Notes: generated by a model not told the origin, from the sequence alone. DNA of 64,000 bases from Acidobacteriota bacterium (GCA_016213675.1 JACQZW010000044.1:1-64000); one strand, 5' to 3'; shown: positions 24,921 to 33,515, numbered from the stretch's first letter. Program-made: numbers and translations.

Positions 24921-27900
24921 TGTACTGCGAGCTCCATGCCCGGACCGCGTTCTCGTTCCTCGAGGGGGCGAGCGAGCCCGAGGGCATCGCCGAGGAGGCG
25001 GCTCGGCTCGACCTGCCCGCGGTGGCGGTCGCCGACCGCGCGGGCCTCTACGGCATCCCGCGCTTCCACAAGGCGGCGCGCGCCGCCGGCGTCGAGGCGA
25101 TCGTCGGCGCCGAGGCTGTGCTCGAGGACGGGACCCGCCTGCCGCTGCTGGTCGAGAGTGCGCGCGGCTACTCGAACCTGTGCCGCCTCCTGACCTCGGC
25201 CGCTCTCGACGGCCCGCGAGGGAGCGGTCGAGGTGCGAAGGGAGCAAGGGGCGACCCCACTACGGGGGGGTGGGGGACGGGTGGAAAGGGGCTGCCGGGT
25301 GGAAGGCGGGGGAGACTGTCGGCTGTCGACTGCGAGCTCGTCGGTTGCACGGAGGAGCGGTCCCCACCCCGTCTGACGAAAGGCGAGGGCCGGGTCTCCT
25401 GGGATCTGCTCGCGGAGCACGGCGCCGGCCTCTTCGCCCTCACCGGGGGCCAAGATGGACCGCTGGTGCAGGCGTGGCGGCGGGGCGGGGACGAGGCGGC
25501 ACGAGACGTGCTGCGGCGGCTGGTGGAACGGTACGGGACGCACCTCGCGGTCGAGGTGCAGCGCCACCAGCGGCGCGGCGAGGAGGCGCGCAACGCCGCG
25601 CTGGTGCGCCTGGCCCGCGAGGCCGGCATCGTCGTGGTCGCCACCCAGGACGCCCTCTTCGCCACGGCCGAGGACGGTCCCCTCGCCGATGTCTTCGCTT
25701 GCCTGCGCCACCACTGCACGCTGGACGGGGCGGGACGCCGCCTCGAGGCCAACCGGGCCCGGCGCCTCCGCTCCGGCGACGAGATGGCGCGCCTGTTCGC
25801 GGACGCCCCCGATGTGGTCGCCAACACCGAGCGCGTCGCTCAAGCGTGTGCGTTTCGCCTGCACCAGCTCCCGTACGCCTTCCCGTCGGCGCGGCTGGAG
25901 GAGGGTCGTAACGAGGCGGAGGAGCTGCGCGCCCGCACCGAGGAGGGGGCGAGGGAGCGCTACCGCACGATCTCGCCGCGGGTGCGCGCCCAGCTCGAGC
26001 GTGAGCTGGCGCTCATCGAGAAGCTCGGGCTGCCCGGCTACTTCCTGGTCGTCCACGACATCGTTCGCTTCTGCCGCGCCCGCGGCATCCTCGCCCAGGG
26101 GCGCGGCTCGGCGGCCAACTCGGCGGTGTGCTACGCCCTCTCCATCACCAACGTCGACCCGATCGCCTACGAGCTGCTCTTCGAGCGCTTCCTCTCCGAG
26201 GAGCGCGGCGAGTGGCCGGACATCGACCTCGACCTGCCCTCGGGCGACCGGCGCGAGGAGGTGATTCAGCACGTCTACCGGACCTACGGCGCGCGCGGCG
26301 CGGCGATGACCGCCAACGTGATCACCTACCGCGGGCGCAGCGCGGTGCGCGAGGTGGGGAAGGTCCTGGGGTTCTCCGAGGCGCACCTGGGCCGGCTGTC
26401 GTCGATGCTCGGCGGCTGGGGATTCGAGCGCGACCCCCGCGTGGAGCTCCCCGAGCTCCTGCGCACCCTCGGTCTCGCGCCCGAGGAGTGCCGCTCGCGC
26501 CTGCTCGTCGAGCTGGTCGCCCGCGTCCTGCGCCTGCCCCGCCACCTCGGGCAGCACTCGGGCGGCATGGTGCTCGGCCGCGGTCGCCTCGACGACGTGG
26601 TGCCCCTCGAGCCGGCCGCCATGCCGGGGCGGGTCGTCATCCAGTGGGACAAGGACGACTGCGCCGACCTCGGCATCATCAAGGTCGACCTCCTCGGCCT
26701 CGGCATGCTGCAGGTGCTCGAGGACGTCGTGCCGCTGATCCGCGAGCACGAGGGGGTGGTCGTCGACCTCGCCCACCTGCCCCCCGACGATCCCAAGACC
26801 TACGAGATGATCCGCCGCGCCGACACCGTCGGGGTCTTCCAGATCGAGAGCCGGGCCCAGATGGCGACGCTCCCGCGGATGCGGCCGGAGCGCTTCTACG
26901 ACCTGGTCGTGGAGGTCGCGATCATCCGTCCCGGTCCCATCGTCGGCAAGATGGTCCACCCCTACCTCAACCGGCGGCAGGGGCGCGAGACGGTGAGCTA
27001 CCCGCACCCCGACCTCGAGCCGATCCTGAAGCGCACGCTCGGGGTGCCGCTCTTCCAGGAGCAGCTCATGCGGGTCGCCATGGTCGCGGCGGGATTCACC
27101 GGCGGACAGGCCGAGGAGCTGCGCCGCGCCATGGCCTCCAAGCGCTCGATCGAGCGCATGCAGAAGCTCGAGGCACAGCTCCGCAGCGGCATGGCGGCGC
27201 GCGGCATCACCGGCAAGGCGGCCGACGACATCGTGCTGGGGATCACCTCGTTCGCGCTCTACGGCTTCCCGGAGTCGCACGCCGCCAGCTTCGCCCTCAT
27301 CGCCTACGCCTCGGCGTACCTGCGCGCCCACCACCCGGAGGCGTTCCTCTGCGCGCTCCTCAACGCCTGGCCGATGGGTTTCTACCACCCGGCCACGCTC
27401 CTCCAGGACGCGCGCCGCCACGGCGTGCGCGTCCTCCCCATCGATGTCGACCGCTCTGCATGGGAGTGCCGTCTGGAGTGTTCGACTCCGGACTCCGGGC
27501 CCGTTGGTGGCACGGCTGCCGAGCTTGCCGTTCGGCTGGGCCTACGGTACGTGCAGGGGCTCCGCGAGGAGTCGGGCCGGCGCATCGTCGAGGAGGCGGC
27601 CCGCGCACCCTTCGCGTCGGTACGCGACGTCGCCCGCCGGTGCGGACTGCGCGGCGACGAGATGGCGGCGCTCGCCGGGATCGGCGCGTTCGCCGGTCTC
27701 GGACAGACGCGGCGCTCGGCGCTCTGGCAGGTGTCGGCGCTGGACGGTCGCCGCCCGCCGCTCGCCCAGGCGATGCAGCCCGATCCCGGTCCGAGCCCGT
27801 TGCCCGAGATGACCATCGACGAGCGGGTGGTCGCCGACTATGCGGGCGCCTCGATGACGGTGGGGCGCCACCCGCTCGCCCGCCGTCGCCGAGAGCTCGC

Positions 27901-28225
27901 TGCCCGCGGCGTCCTCTCGGCGGCCGGGCTGGCCCGCCAGCCCCACGGGGCGCGGGTGCGGGTCGGCGGCGCCGCCATCGTCCGTCAGCGGCCGGCAACG
28001 GCGAGCGGGATCTGCTTCATCACGTTGGAGGACGAGACCGGCTTCGCCAACGTCGTGGTGATGCCCGATCTCTACAAGGCCCAACGCGCCGTGATCACCG
28101 GCTGCGCGCTGCTCGAGGTCGAGGGGATCGTCCAGTCGCGCGACGGCGTGGTCACCCTACGGGCGCAGCAGTGCCGCGCGCTCTTCGTCGCCGCGCCGGC
28201 GCCACCGGCGCGTAACTTCCACTAG
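24920..28225 (+). CDS. dnaE2: Error-prone DNA polymerase III alpha subunit DnaE2
   Basis: An 1101-residue C-family polymerase. The N-terminal PHP domain reads YCELHARTAFSFLEGAS and GLYGIPRFH. The palm has the paired catalytic aspartates in EWPDIDLDLPSGDR. QHSGGMVLGR, KVDLLGLGMLQVLED and FYDLVVEVAIIRPGPIVGKMVHPY are family blocks. A C-terminal OB domain (VRVGGAAIVRQRPATASG...GFANVVVMPD) ends the protein. As part of the ImuA-ImuB-DnaE2 mutasome it copies damaged DNA with mutations. Two odd insertions are present: a Gly/Arg-rich stretch at about 98-152 and a short one at about 852-865; both contain 7-base repeats. The core motifs are intact. Confidence 0.95.
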   Translation: MYCELHARTAFSFLEGASEPEGIAEEAARLDLPAVAVADRAGLYGIPRFHKAARAAGVEAIVGAEAVLEDGTRLPLLVESARGYSNLCRLLTSAALDGPRGSGRGAKGARGDPTTGGWGTGGKGLPGGRRGRLSAVDCELVGCTEERSPPRLTKGEGRVSWDLLAEHGAGLFALTGGQDGPLVQAWRRGGDEAARDVLRRLVERYGTHLAVEVQRHQRRGEEARNAALVRLAREAGIVVVATQDALFATAEDGPLADVFACLRHHCTLDGAGRRLEANRARRLRSGDEMARLFADAPDVVANTERVAQACAFRLHQLPYAFPSARLEEGRNEAEELRARTEEGARERYRTISPRVRAQLERELALIEKLGLPGYFLVVHDIVRFCRARGILAQGRGSAANSAVCYALSITNVDPIAYELLFERFLSEERGEWPDIDLDLPSGDRREEVIQHVYRTYGARGAAMTANVITYRGRSAVREVGKVLGFSEAHLGRLSSMLGGWGFERDPRVELPELLRTLGLAPEECRSRLLVELVARVLRLPRHLGQHSGGMVLGRGRLDDVVPLEPAAMPGRVVIQWDKDDCADLGIIKVDLLGLGMLQVLEDVVPLIREHEGVVVDLAHLPPDDPKTYEMIRRADTVGVFQIESRAQMATLPRMRPERFYDLVVEVAIIRPGPIVGKMVHPYLNRRQGRETVSYPHPDLEPILKRTLGVPLFQEQLMRVAMVAAGFTGGQAEELRRAMASKRSIERMQKLEAQLRSGMAARGITGKAADDIVLGITSFALYGFPESHAASFALIAYASAYLRAHHPEAFLCALLNAWPMGFYHPATLLQDARRHGVRVLPIDVDRSAWECRLECSTPDSGPVGGTAAELAVRLGLRYVQGLREESGRRIVEEAARAPFASVRDVARRCGLRGDEMAALAGIGAFAGLGQTRRSALWQVSALDGRRPPLAQAMQPDPGPSPLPEMTIDERVVADYAGASMTVGRHPLARRRRELAARGVLSAAGLARQPHGARVRVGGAAIVRQRPATASGICFITLEDETGFANVVVMPDLYKAQRAVITGCALLEVEGIVQSRDGVVTLRAQQCRALFVAAPAPPARNFH
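25314..25334. repeat. 7-base repeat inside dnaE2 (first insertion)
   Basis: Three in-register 7-mers GACTGTC, GGCTGTC, GACTGCG at the end of a G-rich low-complexity stretch (about 25210-25380) that interrupts the PHP region of DnaE2. Similar words occur between genes at 41397-41417. Confidence 0.5.
27484..27504. repeat. 7-base repeat inside dnaE2 (second insertion)
   Basis: Three 7-mers GACTCCG, GACTCCG, GGCCCGT, in frame, encoding part of the segment STPDSGPVGG just before the conserved VRLGLRYVQGL block. The 21-base length preserves the reading frame. Confidence 0.5.
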
Positions 28226-28331
28226 GACGCACGCCACTCGTGAAGTACTCCCCCGGCAAGTTGCGTCCCCACGACCGGGTTGGGATTCCGTGAAAGCCCC
28301 GATCGCGGCAGGCGGCGAATGCCGGGCACTG

Positions 28332-29138
28332 CTAGCCTGATCTCAGGCGCTCCTTCATCCTCAGATGGTCATCCCACGTCTTGCTCAGTGCGTTTCGCTT
28401 GCGACCCACGTAGATCGAGTACAACCTGCGAAGGTGCGCGTTGGAGAGGACCAGGCGCGCGATGCCGGGTATGTCGATGTCGGTGATGATGTGATGGTCT
28501 GCGGTCAACATGTGGTAGTTGCACCCAAGGCGTCTTGCCAGGCAACCGAGGGTGCGGGGCTGATAGAACGTTATGTGCTGTCCGCCCTCGAACGAGTAGT
28601 ACCACCAGTCCGTTGATGGAATCGGCAGGGAGAAGGTCAGAGTCGAAAAGATGATGGTCTTGCATCCGTATCGCTCAAACGCGTCGGTCAAGAATCGCAG
28701 AGGATCTTCGATGTGCTCCAGCACTTCGAACGCGAACAGGACATCGGCCGAGAAGTGGGCGTCCGGCTCGAAGGTCTTGGCAAAGAGGTTCTGGCAGTAC
28801 CTGTCCGTGGTGTAGCAGTCGAAGCCCCTATCTCTCATCAGTCGGGTCAGAAGGCCGTATCCGCCGCCCAGATCCAGGAACTTACCCTTCTCGACGGAAA
28901 GTCCCTCGAGGATCACCGCCAAGAGAGCGCTGTTGCCGATATTCCTCGCCACGAGCCCGGTGTCCGTGTCGGTGGCGGCCTCCCGATAGGCCTCGTCCAA
29001 CCAGTACGGCTTCTCGGTCTTCAGCAAGCCGCAGATTTCACAGTAGTAGTAGGTGACCGCGTACGTTCCCAGGACCGTCGCCGAGAAGACCGGCTCCATC
29101 GGCGTATCGGAAACGGGGCATGTGGGTTGGCCGGTCAT
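28332..29138 (-). CDS. Class I SAM-dependent methyltransferase, lower-GC gene
   Basis: A 268-residue protein. The N terminus has a possible zinc-binding pair of Cys clusters (CPVSDTP and YYYCEICGLLKTEKPYWLDEAY), as in some sugar-modifying methyltransferases. KFLDLGGGYGLLTRLMRDRGF is the SAM-binding glycine-rich loop, and DVLFAFEVLEHIEDP is motif post-II. The substrate is unknown; polysaccharide or small-molecule methylation is typical of the group. Base composition is strikingly lower than in neighbours: positions 28621-28680 hold 30 G+C of 60. Lying beside a tRNA-Ser gene, it looks horizontally acquired. GGAG lies about eight bases before the ATG. It converges on dnaE2. Confidence 0.8.
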   Translation of the reverse strand: MTGQPTCPVSDTPMEPVFSATVLGTYAVTYYYCEICGLLKTEKPYWLDEAYREAATDTDTGLVARNIGNSALLAVILEGLSVEKGKFLDLGGGYGLLTRLMRDRGFDCYTTDRYCQNLFAKTFEPDAHFSADVLFAFEVLEHIEDPLRFLTDAFERYGCKTIIFSTLTFSLPIPSTDWWYYSFEGGQHITFYQPRTLGCLARRLGCNYHMLTADHHIITDIDIPGIARLVLSNAHLRRLYSIYVGRKRNALSKTWDDHLRMKERLRSG

Positions 29139-29419
29139 CGTCGCTCCGGTTGAAGAGGCAGCTCAGTGTCGGCTCGCGACAGGAGGACCCGGAAGGGTGG
29201 GGGGTGGGCATGCCGCGCAGGCGCCGTGTCGCGAATCCGGAGGCGGAGAGTGTGGCACATCGGCATTCCCCGGAGGGTACCCCAGCAGTCTACCGTGAGA
29301 TTGCGCATCCTGTGGCCATCAACCCGCGGCCGCGAGCCTTGGCTCTGGAGCCCGCGTCGCGTTGCCCGCCCAGCCTCCGCGCGGTCGAACCCCACGCAGC
29401 TCTCCGAGCGCAGTTGTTC
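29139..29419. other. Spacer between methyltransferase and tRNA-Ser
   Basis: About 280 bases of mixed composition upstream of the methyltransferase. The ribosome-binding GGAG of that gene is at its left edge. Small frames on both strands have no family resemblance. No convincing promoter or repeat was found. Confidence 0.3.
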
Positions 29420-29507
29420 TGGCGGAGGGGAAGGGATTCGAACCCTTGACGACTTGCGCCGTGCCAGTTTTCAAGACTGGTGCCTTAGACCGCTCGGCCA
29501 CCCCTCC
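29420..29507 (-). tRNA. tRNA-Ser (anticodon TGA)
   Basis: Read on the minus strand, the gene has a 7-bp acceptor stem (GGAGGGG with CCCCTCC), discriminator G and an encoded CCA end. The D arm has GCCGAGCGGTCTAAGG. The anticodon stem is CCAGT/ACTGG with loop CTTGAAA, giving anticodon TGA. A long variable arm follows, as expected for serine, then the T arm with GGTTCGAATCC. It reads UCN serine codons. Confidence 0.96.
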
Positions 29508-29729
29508 GCGACGTCGACAGGATAGTGGGGTTCGACGGCGGGCTCAACGCGTGGCGCTCGCGGAGTCGGGGCGAGCGGCCTGGCACGAGCGGGGGCTGGA
29601 AGCGGAGGGGGTTGGGTGGGCAGGAGGCGAGAATCGCGAGCCGGGATTCACTCCCGGCGAACGGGGCGCTCGGGGGGCAAGCTCGCGGAGGTTGGGCGGG
29701 GGGCGAGCGGCCCCCCGCATCAAATAGAA
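29508..29729. other. Non-coding G-rich spacer upstream of tRNA-Ser
   Basis: About 220 bases that are G-rich on the plus strand and without a protein-like frame. It must hold the promoter of the minus-strand tRNA, but no clear -35/-10 pair was found. A direct word repeat (GGCGAGCGGC and close variants) is the only structure noticed. Confidence 0.3.
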
Positions 29730-29756
29730 CGCCGCGCCCCGGGGAGGGGCGCGGCG
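29730..29756 (-). terminator. Rho-independent terminator of the M4 peptidase gene
   Basis: A perfect 11-bp GC stem (arms 29730-29740 and 29746-29756) around a 5-base loop, 22 bases after the M4 peptidase stop. On the minus strand it is followed by TTCTATTTG, a moderately U-rich tail. It is the most terminator-like structure in the window. Confidence 0.75.
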
Positions 29757-29777
29757 TGCAAGATCGAGAGGAGCAAG

Positions 29778-32690
29778 CTACCAGGTCAACTTGAGCGTGT
29801 ACGACAGCGTCGTCGAGTACGCGCTGTTGTAGCCGTAGGCCTTGATGTAGACGGTCATGGCAGCCGTCCCGCTGTTGCGGTACGTGACGTTCTCGGCCAC
29901 ACCGGTGCCGTTGGTGCCGGACGCCAACGTCGTGCCGGAGGAGTTGTAGAACTTGAGGTCGTAGTCCTTGGTGGACGGGACCGTCAGGTAGCCAGTGAGT
30001 GTCGCGCCGGCCGGCAACGTGACCTTGAAGTAGTCGACGTCGGTCGAGGTGCCGATTTTCCCGGTCACGGTCGTTCCGGAGGTCGACACCGTGTTGGCCG
30101 TCCCGGTGGTGTTGTTCGACTCCGTCTCGTTCATCGAGCCGCCGGTCGACGCGCTGTAGGTCGCAGTGATGGTCACGCCGGAGAACGCCGAGTAGGCGTA
30201 CAGGCCGATGTACCAGTCGCCGGCCGCGGGGCTCGTGATCGTCACGGTCTCCGTCGAGGTCGAGCCGTCGGACTTGCCGTTGTAGGTCGAAGTGGTCGGG
30301 TTGGACCCGAGCCGCACGTACATGTCGGCATCGCCCGTGCCTCCGGTCGTCTTGACCACGAGCGAGGTCTGGCCCGACGGGACGGTGATCTTGTAGTACT
30401 TCCACGTGCTGGCGGAGGCCGACTGGCTGGCCAGCGGAGTCCCGTTGGTGAGGACCGTCGTCCCACCGCCCGAGGTCGTGACGGTCAGGCTGACGGTCGC
30501 GGTCTTCGTGAGGCCGCCGCCCGTCCCGGACACCGTGATCGTGTAGGTCCCCGCCGCCGCGGTTCCGGCCGCCACGGTCATCGTCGAGGTGCCGGAGCCC
30601 GGCGCCGCAATCGAGGTGGGGCTGAAGCTGACGGTTGCGCCCGACGGCGTGCCCGAGGCGGTGAGGGCGACCGCGCTGTTGAAGCCTCCGCTCACGGCGG
30701 TGGTGATGGTCGAGGTCCCCGACGCCCCCTGGACGACCGACAGCGAGGTCGGCGAGGCAGCGATCGTGAAGTTCGGCGTGCTGCCGGTGTAGGTCGCCTT
30801 GATCGTGACCCCGGAGAAGGTCGAGTACGCGTAGAGCCCGATGTAGAAGTCGCCCGCCACCGGGTTCGAGATGGTCACTGTCTCGGCCGACGTGGAGCCG
30901 GTCGAGCTCCCGTCGTAGCTCGACGAGGTCGCGAGCGCGCCGCGTTTGACGTAGAGGTCGGCGTCGCCGGTGCCGCCGGTCGTCGTCACGACCAGGGAGG
31001 TCTGGCCGCTCGGGACCGTGATCTTGTAGTTGAGGTAGTTGCCGGTCGCCGCCCCCTGGCTGCCGAGGGCAACGCCGTTGGTCAGCGTGGTGACGGCGAC
31101 GGTGCCGCCGGGCACGGCGACGGCGTCCCAGCACGCCGTGACCGCCGTCGACTCGGCGCCGCCGACGCCGTAGAGCTGCTCCGCCGCGGTCTTCGTCGCG
31201 TTACGGGCGCCCTGGAAGTTGGTCGTCGAGGTCATGAGGCCGGTGGTCAGCGCGCGGTAGAAGATCTGCTCGGCCTTGGTGATCGCGATGGCCGGTACGT
31301 TGACAGTGGTCTTGCCGCGCGGATGCGTGCCGCCCTGCGACAGCAGGTAGAACGCGAGGTTCGCGATCCCGCTGTTGCCGTGGACGCCGCAGTAGTCGTT
31401 GCTGGAAGACGGCGTGCAGGAGGGATACAGCCGCTCGGGGTAGTAGTCCTTCGAGTAGCCGTCGGCCGTCGGGTTGTTCATGTACCGGAGCGCGTCGCCC
31501 GGGGTGGCCGGGGTCCAGGCGTCCTCGCCGACCAGCCAGGTGTTGCCGTTGACCGACCCGACCTTGTAGACCTCGGCGCCGGCCGAAAGGACGTCCGACA
31601 TCGCCTCGTTGAGCGCGCCCGACTCGCTCTCGTAGTTGAGGTTGGCGGTGCGATCGGTGACCGCGTGGGTCAGCTCGTGGGCGACGATGTCGAGCGCCTT
31701 GGAAAGGTACGTCGACTCCGTGCCGTCGCCGTCGCCGAACACCATCTGGGTGCCGTTCCAGTAGGCGTTGACCCAGTTGGTCCCGACGTGAACAGTGCCG
31801 ATCAAGGCGCTGCCGGCGTTGTCGAACGAGTCGCGGTTGAACCGCGACTTGAAGTAGTTGTAGGTGTACCCGAAGTTCGTGTAGCAGTCGTTCGCCGCTG
31901 CGTCAGTCGAAGACCCACCCTCTTGGAAGATGAGCGTTCCGGGCAGCGTCGGATTGTCGGGGTTCGTGTGATTGCCGTTGTAGATCTTACGGTTCAGGGC
32001 GTTGTAGACGGTCGGATGCATCGTCACGAGGTCGCCGTCGAGGGCACTGGCGAACACGCGGTCGACCGTGGGGCCCTGGGCTCCGACGTAGTCGATGAGC
32101 GCCGCCCACGCCAGGTAGACCTTGGAGTCGTTGGCGACGACGTAGACCAGCTCCGGCTGCTCGAGCACCCGGCCACCGTTGATGTCGGCGTCCCGCGCGG
32201 TCTTGATAAGGGCCTGCCTCGCGCCGATGAGGGCCTTCTCGGGCAGTCCATCCTCGGCTGGTGTGAAGTGGCCGTTGAACCCGTTCACCTCGCCGGCCTT
32301 CTCGTCGAGGTGAACGTAGAACTCGCCGCCCACGATGGCGATGCCGTTGTGGTACTGCTGGAGCTTGACGTGGGTCTGGCCGAGCTCGTCGACCACGACC
32401 CCGACCGGTGCGATCTCCTCGCGACCGGTGGCCCGCAGCACGGGCGCGATCTCCTCGATGAAGCGGAGCGCCTGGACCGAGGCATCTCCGCGGCCAAGAA
32501 CGGCCAGCCGGCCGGAGATGAAGTTGGGCACTCCGTTCACGCCGAGCGACAGGGTCCGGACCTCCGGGAGGTCCGCGAGCGCCTGCACCTGTTCGTTCGG
32601 GAGTGCCTGCAGGGGAGCGTGGGAATCGATTGCGAGCGCCTGTCCCCCGAAAAGCGCCAGCACGGCCAACGCCACGACGAAACGCCTCAT
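29778..32690 (-). CDS. Secreted M4 (thermolysin-family) metallopeptidase with PPC and Ig-like repeats
   Basis: A 970-residue secreted protease. It has a signal peptide (MRRFVVALAVLALFGGQALA), an FTP/PepSY-type propeptide (about 30-230), and a thermolysin-like catalytic domain. That domain has VAHELTHAV for zinc and catalysis, GALNEAMSD giving the third ligand, and VHGNSGIANLAFYLL near the proton-donor histidine. After it come two near-identical PPC domains (DADLYVKRG and DADMYVRLG), an Ig-like domain between them, and a last PPC-like domain (TDVDYFKVTLPAG). PPC domains are usually trimmed or used for surface binding. GGAGG precedes the ATG. The base composition is somewhat lower in GC than neighbours. 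The long antisense frame here is a shadow. Confidence 0.95.
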   Translation of the reverse strand: MRRFVVALAVLALFGGQALAIDSHAPLQALPNEQVQALADLPEVRTLSLGVNGVPNFISGRLAVLGRGDASVQALRFIEEIAPVLRATGREEIAPVGVVVDELGQTHVKLQQYHNGIAIVGGEFYVHLDEKAGEVNGFNGHFTPAEDGLPEKALIGARQALIKTARDADINGGRVLEQPELVYVVANDSKVYLAWAALIDYVGAQGPTVDRVFASALDGDLVTMHPTVYNALNRKIYNGNHTNPDNPTLPGTLIFQEGGSSTDAAANDCYTNFGYTYNYFKSRFNRDSFDNAGSALIGTVHVGTNWVNAYWNGTQMVFGDGDGTESTYLSKALDIVAHELTHAVTDRTANLNYESESGALNEAMSDVLSAGAEVYKVGSVNGNTWLVGEDAWTPATPGDALRYMNNPTADGYSKDYYPERLYPSCTPSSSNDYCGVHGNSGIANLAFYLLSQGGTHPRGKTTVNVPAIAITKAEQIFYRALTTGLMTSTTNFQGARNATKTAAEQLYGVGGAESTAVTACWDAVAVPGGTVAVTTLTNGVALGSQGAATGNYLNYKITVPSGQTSLVVTTTGGTGDADLYVKRGALATSSSYDGSSTGSTSAETVTISNPVAGDFYIGLYAYSTFSGVTIKATYTGSTPNFTIAASPTSLSVVQGASGTSTITTAVSGGFNSAVALTASGTPSGATVSFSPTSIAAPGSGTSTMTVAAGTAAAGTYTITVSGTGGGLTKTATVSLTVTTSGGGTTVLTNGTPLASQSASASTWKYYKITVPSGQTSLVVKTTGGTGDADMYVRLGSNPTTSTYNGKSDGSTSTETVTITSPAAGDWYIGLYAYSAFSGVTITATYSASTGGSMNETESNNTTGTANTVSTSGTTVTGKIGTSTDVDYFKVTLPAGATLTGYLTVPSTKDYDLKFYNSSGTTLASGTNGTGVAENVTYRNSGTAAMTVYIKAYGYNSAYSTTLSYTLKLTW

Positions 32691-32738
32691 CCTGTCCTCC
32701 CCCCGGATGGCAACGGGTGGACCGCTCCACCGGGACCT

Positions 32739-32753
32739 CAGCATTGAATGCTG
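32739..32753. promoter_or_regulatory. Perfect 15-bp palindrome at the M4 peptidase promoter
   Basis: CAGCATT, central G, AATGCTG: seven-base perfect arms with a one-base centre. It sits exactly where transcription of the M4 peptidase gene should begin (about 32752), immediately downstream of its predicted -10. This is the position expected of a repressor operator. Confidence 0.55.
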
Positions 32754-32758
32754 GGGGC

Positions 32759-32787
32759 AAGGTATGAACGGGAGAGGCGGTTGTCAA
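32759..32787 (-). promoter_or_regulatory. Sigma70-type promoter of the M4 peptidase gene
   Basis: On the minus strand TTGACA (32787-32782), a 17-base spacer, then TACCTT (32764-32759). The predicted leader is about 60 bases and carries a GGGGAGGA ribosome-binding site before ATG 32690. Confidence 0.6.
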
Positions 32788-33022
32788 GAGTTTGGGCCGG
32801 GGTCGCATTGTCGTGAGGATCATGCGTGTCTGTTTGGCGTTTTCCGAAGAATGGTCGGAACGACGGGGGATTCCTGCGAAGTGCTCGGAAGCTCCTTCGT
32901 CGGGCCAGGAATGCCTCGCGGGAGCCCGGAGCCGGGGCTCGCGTCGAGCCGGTGGATTACGGGTCGGGCCGGGGCTGTTACCCTGGCGTCGCGCGCGGCA
33001 AAGGATGCCGGTGGAGGGATCG
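32788..33022. other. Spacer between divergent peptidase and thioredoxin genes
   Basis: Together with the promoter region at 32691-32787 this makes about 330 bases without a gene. The frame open through it begins at 32792 with no family-like sequence until the lipoprotein signal. TACCCT near 32980 may be a -10 for the thioredoxin-fold gene. Nothing else was recognised. Confidence 0.3.
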
Positions 33023-33463
33023 GTGAGCAGAAGCATGAAGTCCCGTGGAATGGCCGCATTCGGATCGATCGTGCTGGCGCTGGCGGGCTGCGGCAAGGCC
33101 GGAGAGGCGGTCGGTGCAGCCGGCTTGCCGTGGGAGCGATCGCTGACGCCGGCGCTGGCCCGCGCCGGTCACGAGAACAAGCTGGTCATGGTGGACTTCT
33201 ACACCGACTGGTGCCGGTGGTGTACGGAGATGGAGCGAACGACCTACGCCGATGCCAGCGTGCGGTCGGCCCTGAGCCGGGTCGTCCTGGTGAGGTTGAA
33301 CGCCGAGAAGGACGGCGAGGCGGATGCCGGTCGGCTCGGGGTTTCCGGCTATCCCACGATCGTCTTCCTCGATCACCAGGGCCGGGAGGTCGGCCGGATC
33401 TCGGGATACCTGCCGGCGAGCGCGTTCCTCGAGGAGTTCGAGGACGTGGTCAGGAAGTCCTGA
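33023..33463 (+). CDS. Thioredoxin-fold lipoprotein
   Basis: A 146-residue protein with a lipoprotein signal (lipobox LALAGC), so it is anchored in the envelope. The mature part is a thioredoxin fold with MVDFYTDWCRWCTEMERTTY, where CRWC is the redox-active CxxC, and SGYPTIVFLD with the cis-proline. This resembles the C-terminal domain of DsbD and other thioredoxin-like envelope reductases. It probably reduces disulfides or supports cytochrome or secreted-protein maturation; the neighbouring M4 peptidase is a possible client only by position. GTG 33023 is preferred, with GGAGGG six bases upstream; ATG 33035 is possible. Confidence 0.82.
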   Translation: MSRSMKSRGMAAFGSIVLALAGCGKAGEAVGAAGLPWERSLTPALARAGHENKLVMVDFYTDWCRWCTEMERTTYADASVRSALSRVVLVRLNAEKDGEADAGRLGVSGYPTIVFLDHQGREVGRISGYLPASAFLEEFEDVVRKS

Positions 33464-33481
33464 CCGGCCGAGGCGGGTATA

Positions 33482-33509
33482 CTCCCGGCGCGCCGTCCGG
33501 CGCCGGGAG
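33482..33509 (+). promoter_or_regulatory. Hairpin that sequesters the DUF47 ribosome-binding site
   Basis: Ten-base perfect arms (33482-33491 and 33500-33509) flank an 8-base loop. The 3' arm contains GGGAG of the GGGAGG ribosome-binding site for GTG 33516, so folding would hide it. TATACT at 33478-33483 overlaps the 5' arm; a start at about 33490 would remove most of that arm. It could also act as a terminator for the preceding gene. Confidence 0.45.
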
Positions 33510-33515
33510 GTTGCG

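Noticed and set aside
29616..32747. Open frame of over 1000 codons on the plus strand
   Set aside because: It lies exactly opposite the M4 peptidase gene, has Arg/Val/Gly/Asp-biased sequence with no domain, and is a typical GC-rich shadow frame.
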